A model generated the notes under the pieces. The model ran no database searches. It saw only the letters and a list, made by a program, of their open reading frames with translations, and was not told where the DNA came from. From positions 1 to 10,260 of the forward strand of contig CALCIB010000245.1 of assembly GCA_937907525.1 (NCBI GenBank): a stretch of 10,260 nucleotides of DNA, in the 5' to 3' direction. Source of the DNA: an uncultured Planctomycetales bacterium. GTDB lineage: Bacteria; Planctomycetota; Planctomycetia; Isosphaerales; Isosphaeraceae. This document shows, one piece after another, positions 6,304 to 10,260 of this stretch. Both the position numbers and the translations under genes were made by a program. Positions within the stretch are counted from its first letter, which is position 1; each line of letters begins with the position of its first letter.

Positions 6304-9300
6304 TCAGCGCGAATGCCCCGAGGGCCCTCCGGCCGGACGGATCTGGTAGGTCTTCAGGTAGTCGGCGTAGGCCGGGTCGAGCGGTCGCGCGGCGGCCGGG
6401 TCGGCGAACGGGAACGGGGGCATGTCGCGCCAGGGGAGCGGGCCGACGGCGTCGCTTCCGGCCGTGAACGGGTCGGCGTCCTTGCAGTAGCCGACGGCGC
6501 GCAGGACGTAGCTTCGGCCCCAGCCCTCCGGGAGCGTCGGGAGCGCGTCGGCGGCGAACTCGATTTGGGCCTCGTCGCCGGGGCCGATCACGCAGAGGCG
6601 GTCGTCGTCGTCCCGGAGCAATTCGGCGACGTCGCCGAACCGCGTCAGCGTCCCGGACATCCGCGCCAGGGGCGCGGGGTCGACGTGGTCGTAATCGTAG
6701 AGCAGGGGGAGGCGGCCGTCGGGCGAGACCTCGCGGGTGTAGCCGCGCGGGCCCAGGACCGCGCGGGCGACGGGGAGGCTCGCCACGCGGAGCGACCGCT
6801 CGGCCCCGTCGTCGCGGACGGCGACGAACGCCTGGTCGTAGTAGCACTCCATGTTCGTCCGAATTCGAAGCACGCAACGCGGGCCGGCCAGCTTGCCGGA
6901 AAGGTCGAGCGTCGTCATCCGGGGCAGGCCGGCGGGGTAGCCGGCGTGGGGCTCGATCGTCTCCCACGAGCCGTCGTCGCGGAGTCGTTCGATCGCGGGG
7001 GGCTTGAGCGCGACGCCGGCCGTGGCGGCGGCGTAGTTGGTCTGCGAGTACGGGTACTCGACCCAGCCGGCGAGCGCCAGGAGCAGGCGGTCGTCGGGGC
7101 CGTAAGCGGCGAGGCGGTCGCCGAAGTCCAGGACGATCCCGTGCTCCTCCGCGTAGCCGGTCCACGCCGAGAGTTTGGCGAAGCCGTCGACCGTCCGGCG
7201 GTCCCACGCCTTCAGGGCGCCGGTGACGTCGTTCCCCTTCAGGTCGACGGCGCGGACGGGCTCGACGGTCCTCCGCCAGGCGCGAAGCTCGCCGCTGGGC
7301 CGGGGCCCCTCGGGGGCGAAGCGTTCGTCGAGCGCCACCGAGACGCCGGGGGGGCGGTCGACGACGTCGAGGGTCAGGCGGTCGAGGTACGCGACCTCGT
7401 CCATCGGCTCGGTGACGGAGATCCGCAGCACGCCCGCCTCGGGCTTGAGCTGATCGTCGGCGATGGCGACGGCCTCGTCGCGGTCGGGCTGGCCGTAGAC
7501 TCCCGGCGCGACCAGGTAGCCCAGGCCGCCGCCGCCGAGAAAGTCGCCGAGGCAGACGAAGCGCTCGCCGTTCCACGTGAAAAGGACGGGGCACGAGCCG
7601 GTCTTGCGGTTCCGTTCCGCCAGGGGGACGCGCTGGTCGGCGGCCATGTTCAACTCGGCCTGCATCACGCCGTCGGGCCAGAGGACGTGGACGACGTCGG
7701 CGGCCTCGCGGTCCTTGAGCCCGAAGACGACCGGGCTCGGCGCCGAGCCGGTTCCCGTGTCGGAGGAGCCGTGGAAATGCACGGCGTCGATCCGGCCGGC
7801 CTGGAGGGTCGCCCGCGCGCCGACGGCGTGGGGGTTGGTCCGCATCAACTCGGGCTTGACCCGCCAGCGTCCGGAGAGGTCCAGCGACAGCCAGCGGCGA
7901 CCGTTGCCCAGGTTCGTCGCCACGACCGGGGCGGCGCCGCGGCGGACGACCAGGAGGTCGGGCAGAGGGTCGCCGACCAGGTCGGCGACGGCCAGGGCGT
8001 CGGGGAACTCGACCAGGATCGGCGGTTCGGAGAGGGCCAGCCGGATCTTCTCGTTGCGGGCCCACATCACCGGCGGGGTGGGCCGCGAGGGGTCGCCGCG
8101 GGTGAGCAGGCCGATCAGGTCGAAGCGGCCGTCGAGGTCCAGGTCGGCGACGGCCGCCGACCGCCAGCCGCGGGCGTTGGTGGCGAACGGCTCGAAGCTC
8201 GGGACCAACTCGGCGGCGAGCGCCCGCGGGGTGGCGTTCCGCCAGACGTTCAGCCGGCCCGACGGATCGGGGGCGACCAGGTCCGGCAGGCCGTCGGCGT
8301 CGACGTCGATCACCGCCAGCCCCGACGTTTCGCCCGCCTTCATCCCCTTCGCGGGAACGGCGCGGAACCGGCCCAGGCGGTCGTTGAGGACCGCCAGGGG
8401 GGGCGCGTCGTCGGCGGTGAGGATCAGGTCCAGGTCGCGGTCGCCGTCGAAATCGGCCAGGGCGACGCCGGCGTGGCGGCGGGCCTCGCCGACCAATGCC
8501 GGCTGGTCGGTCCAGGGGACGAGGGCGATCGAGAGTCCGGCCGTCGGCGTGACGTTGTCGGCGGTGGCCAGCGGCGTCCAGGCCGGCTGGGGCTTGCCCG
8601 AAAGCGCCGGCGGCGCGCCGTCGTTGCGCCAGACGGCGTTGGCGGCGCCCGGCGGCGGCTCGACGTCGCCGCGGAGGGCGTCGCCGGCGCGGTCGGCCGG
8701 CGCGTGATTGACGATGTAGAGGTCCAGGTCGCCGTCCTGGTCCAGGTCGAGCCAGCGGGCGGTCAGGGAGAGGGCGGGGGGGGCGTCCGACTTCAGGCTT
8801 GGCGTCAGGTCCTCGAACCGCCGGCCGTCGACGTTGCGGAAGAGGCGGTCCCCCAGGCCGGTCAGGTGGAGGTCGACGCGGCGGTCGGCGTCGAAGTCGC
8901 CGGCGGCGACGCCGGTGCTGGCGCGGTCGTCGGGGAGGCCGAAGGCGGCGGCGGCCTCCTCGAAGCCGGCCTCCCCCTTGTTGATCAGAAGCGCGTCCCG
9001 CGGACCCTTGGGGCCGACGACCGCGGCGGTCAGGTAGACGTCGAGCAAGCCGTCGCCGTCGGCGTCGAACACCGCGACCCCCGCGCCGAAGCGGGCGCGG
9101 ACGCGGTCGATCACCGCCAAGTCGCCCGTGAAGTCCTCGGGCCCGGCCCAGCGGCAGTCGTCGGGGAGCTTCACCTCAAGAGCGACCGCGGCGTCGAACC
9201 GGGGCGGGACGACCGGCTCGTTCTCGGCCTCCTCGATCCGCCGGACCTGGTCGGGTTCCAGTTCGGGGGCCATCTCGACGCCGGGCGCGACCGGGGCCGG

Positions 9301-10131
9301 GGGGAAGGGGGAGATCACCGCGCCGTGGCGGCCCATCGCGCCGTAGGAGGTTTCGACGACGTCTCCGACTCCGGGGGACGGGCCGGGGCGGTCGACGTCG
9401 AGTTGCCGCCATCTGTTCAGGACTTCGCGCTGCTTCTCCGGCCGGCCGGCCATCCGGTAGGCGAAGGCCAGCGGGTAGAGGGCCGACGCCAGGTTCGGGT
9501 TGACGTCCAGGGCCCGGGTCAGCAGCTCGACCTTTCGCTCGGCCTCGGCGGGGCCCGCGGGGAGCGCGGGGTCCTCGGCGTTGACCACGGTGTTGGCCGC
9601 CCAGAGCCAGGAGGCGGCGTCCAGCGGGTCGATCTCCGTCACCCTCAAGAACAGCGGGTGGGCCTCCCCGGGCTTCCCCTGCTGGGCCAGGATGATCCCC
9701 TCGTTGAAGAGGGCGCGAGGGTCGTCGGGCGCCCGGGCGAGCACGTCGTCGAGGAGCTTCAGCGCCTCGTCGAAGTTGGACGCGGGGGGACCGTCGCCGG
9801 TCCCTCCCGCGGCCTCCTCCTGGGCGCCGCCGTCGTTGAGCAGGGCGATGGCCAGGTTGATCGCGCCGGGGCGCCAGTCGGGGGCCATCTCGCGGACCTC
9901 GCGGAACGCCTCCGCGGCCTTGCGATACTCGTACTGCTCCATCAGCCCGACCCCGCGCAGTTGCGCGGCGATCACGTCGTCGAGCCGCTCCGGCGGGATC
10001 TCGTCCCGGGGCGGCTCCGGCGCGGCGAGGGCGGCCGGCGGCGCGGCGACGGGCGGCGGCTCCGTCTTGCCGCAGCCGACCGGCGCGAGCAGCGACGCGA
10101 GCAACCAGAAGCGCGAGAACGTGGGACGCAT
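6304..10131 (-). CDS. Large lipoprotein: TPR, FG-GAP/VCBS repeats, ASPIC/UnbV domain
   Basis: This 1275-residue exported protein resembles CRTAC1-type proteins of Planctomycetes. The function is unknown; such folds usually mediate calcium-dependent protein or glycan contacts. Numbered from ATG 10131: residues 1-20 are a lipoprotein signal (LLASLLAPVGC, lipidated C20, though P at -3 is atypical), followed by a Pro/Ala-rich linker. TPR-like helices span about 45-245, including AAEAFREVREMAPDW. Seven FG-GAP-like repeats follow; good calcium loops start near 356 (DADGDG), 462 (DLDQDGD), 560, 609 and 663, while two (near 412 and 717) are degenerate. An ASPIC/UnbV-like segment spans about 767-840 (GARATLQAG...VVFGL...VLWPDG). 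A region of about 430 residues from SCPVLFTWNGERF onward is unassigned. An in-frame ATG at 10206 adds 25 residues lacking export features and lies upstream of a possible -10 box, so I prefer 10131. Monocistronic here. Confidence 0.9.
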   Translation of the reverse strand: MRPTFSRFWLLASLLAPVGCGKTEPPPVAAPPAALAAPEPPRDEIPPERLDDVIAAQLRGVGLMEQYEYRKAAEAFREVREMAPDWRPGAINLAIALLNDGGAQEEAAGGTGDGPPASNFDEALKLLDDVLARAPDDPRALFNEGIILAQQGKPGEAHPLFLRVTEIDPLDAASWLWAANTVVNAEDPALPAGPAEAERKVELLTRALDVNPNLASALYPLAFAYRMAGRPEKQREVLNRWRQLDVDRPGPSPGVGDVVETSYGAMGRHGAVISPFPPAPVAPGVEMAPELEPDQVRRIEEAENEPVVPPRFDAAVALEVKLPDDCRWAGPEDFTGDLAVIDRVRARFGAGVAVFDADGDGLLDVYLTAAVVGPKGPRDALLINKGEAGFEEAAAAFGLPDDRASTGVAAGDFDADRRVDLHLTGLGDRLFRNVDGRRFEDLTPSLKSDAPPALSLTARWLDLDQDGDLDLYIVNHAPADRAGDALRGDVEPPPGAANAVWRNDGAPPALSGKPQPAWTPLATADNVTPTAGLSIALVPWTDQPALVGEARRHAGVALADFDGDRDLDLILTADDAPPLAVLNDRLGRFRAVPAKGMKAGETSGLAVIDVDADGLPDLVAPDPSGRLNVWRNATPRALAAELVPSFEPFATNARGWRSAAVADLDLDGRFDLIGLLTRGDPSRPTPPVMWARNEKIRLALSEPPILVEFPDALAVADLVGDPLPDLLVVRRGAAPVVATNLGNGRRWLSLDLSGRWRVKPELMRTNPHAVGARATLQAGRIDAVHFHGSSDTGTGSAPSPVVFGLKDREAADVVHVLWPDGVMQAELNMAADQRVPLAERNRKTGSCPVLFTWNGERFVCLGDFLGGGGLGYLVAPGVYGQPDRDEAVAIADDQLKPEAGVLRISVTEPMDEVAYLDRLTLDVVDRPPGVSVALDERFAPEGPRPSGELRAWRRTVEPVRAVDLKGNDVTGALKAWDRRTVDGFAKLSAWTGYAEEHGIVLDFGDRLAAYGPDDRLLLALAGWVEYPYSQTNYAAATAGVALKPPAIERLRDDGSWETIEPHAGYPAGLPRMTTLDLSGKLAGPRCVLRIRTNMECYYDQAFVAVRDDGAERSLRVASLPVARAVLGPRGYTREVSPDGRLPLLYDYDHVDPAPLARMSGTLTRFGDVAELLRDDDDRLCVIGPGDEAQIEFAADALPTLPEGWGRSYVLRAVGYCKDADPFTAGSDAVGPLPWRDMPPFPFADPAAARPLDPAYADYLKTYQIRPAGGPSGHSR

Positions 10132-10189
10132 GGCGGGCGACTCATGGAGGCTGGGAGACGGGCTCGGACTCGCCGCGCCTCTTCGTGGG

Positions 10190-10195
10190 ATTCTA
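10190..10195 (-). promoter_or_regulatory. Possible -10 element for the lipoprotein gene
   Basis: On the minus strand this reads TAGAAT, five of six matches to the sigma-70 -10 consensus, in a locally AT-richer patch. No -35 hexamer is evident at 17-18 bases. It would give a leader of about 52 bases before ATG 10131. It argues against the ATG at 10206, which lies upstream of it. Confidence 0.25.
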
Positions 10196-10260
10196 TGCCA
10201 ACGCAAAGTCCCCTCTCCCGCCGGGCTGACGACCCGACACTTTTTCGCAAGCCGTCGCCA

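Noticed and set aside
6146..8065. Open frame of 639 codons on the minus strand inside the lipoprotein gene
   Set aside because: It is a shifted frame of the lipoprotein gene, highly Arg/Pro-rich, with no domain. It also runs across the terminator hairpin into the repeat.
10132..10206. Upstream ATG (10206) extending the lipoprotein by 25 residues
   Set aside because: The added residues (Arg/Ser/Pro-rich) would precede the lipoprotein signal and spoil it. The ATG at 10131 starts directly with a basic n-region and hydrophobic core.
1..10260. Possible defence, secretion or biosynthetic gene cluster spanning the window
   Set aside because: The four genes belong to unrelated families on different transcription units. 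Nothing seen resembles effectors, nucleases, modification enzymes or assembly-line enzymes.

Overview
The window is very GC-rich (third codon positions almost all G or C) and reads as a Planctomycete chromosome, most likely of the Isosphaeraceae type. This rests on three things together: a DUF1559 pseudopilin-like protein, a very large lipoprotein combining TPR, FG-GAP and ASPIC/UnbV modules, and a stand-alone EF-G gene outside any ribosomal-protein operon. No rRNA, tRNA, CRISPR array, transposase, phage or recognisable defence gene was found.

Layout. Positions 1-61 hold a structured double-hairpin repeat (copy A) cut by the window edge. A rightward DUF1559 gene follows (206-1144). It converges, with 13 bases between stop codons, on a leftward pair: fusA-like EF-G (3813-5936) followed 33 bases later by a secreted clan-A glycoside-hydrolase-like protein (1158-3779). 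The gap 5937-6303 carries two more copies of the repeat, B and C. They face each other head to head around an imperfect inverted repeat, so 6002-6193 forms one large palindrome of REPIN type (paired REP repeats). A strong 11-bp hairpin lies just past the stop of the last gene. That gene, leftward from 10131 to 6304, encodes a ~1275-residue lipoprotein with N-terminal TPRs, seven FG-GAP-like calcium-loop repeats, an ASPIC/UnbV domain and a long C-terminal region I cannot assign.

How the genes relate. Three of the four proteins are predicted to be exported or membrane-anchored (pseudopilin-like, secreted hydrolase-like, lipoprotein). The fourth is a translation factor that shares a probable transcript with the hydrolase without obvious functional logic. 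I see no single pathway linking all four. The points most worth following are the palindromic repeat family with compensatory stem changes, the unusual domain IV loop of the EF-G, and the unassigned C-terminal third of the lipoprotein. I found no convincing new multi-gene system.
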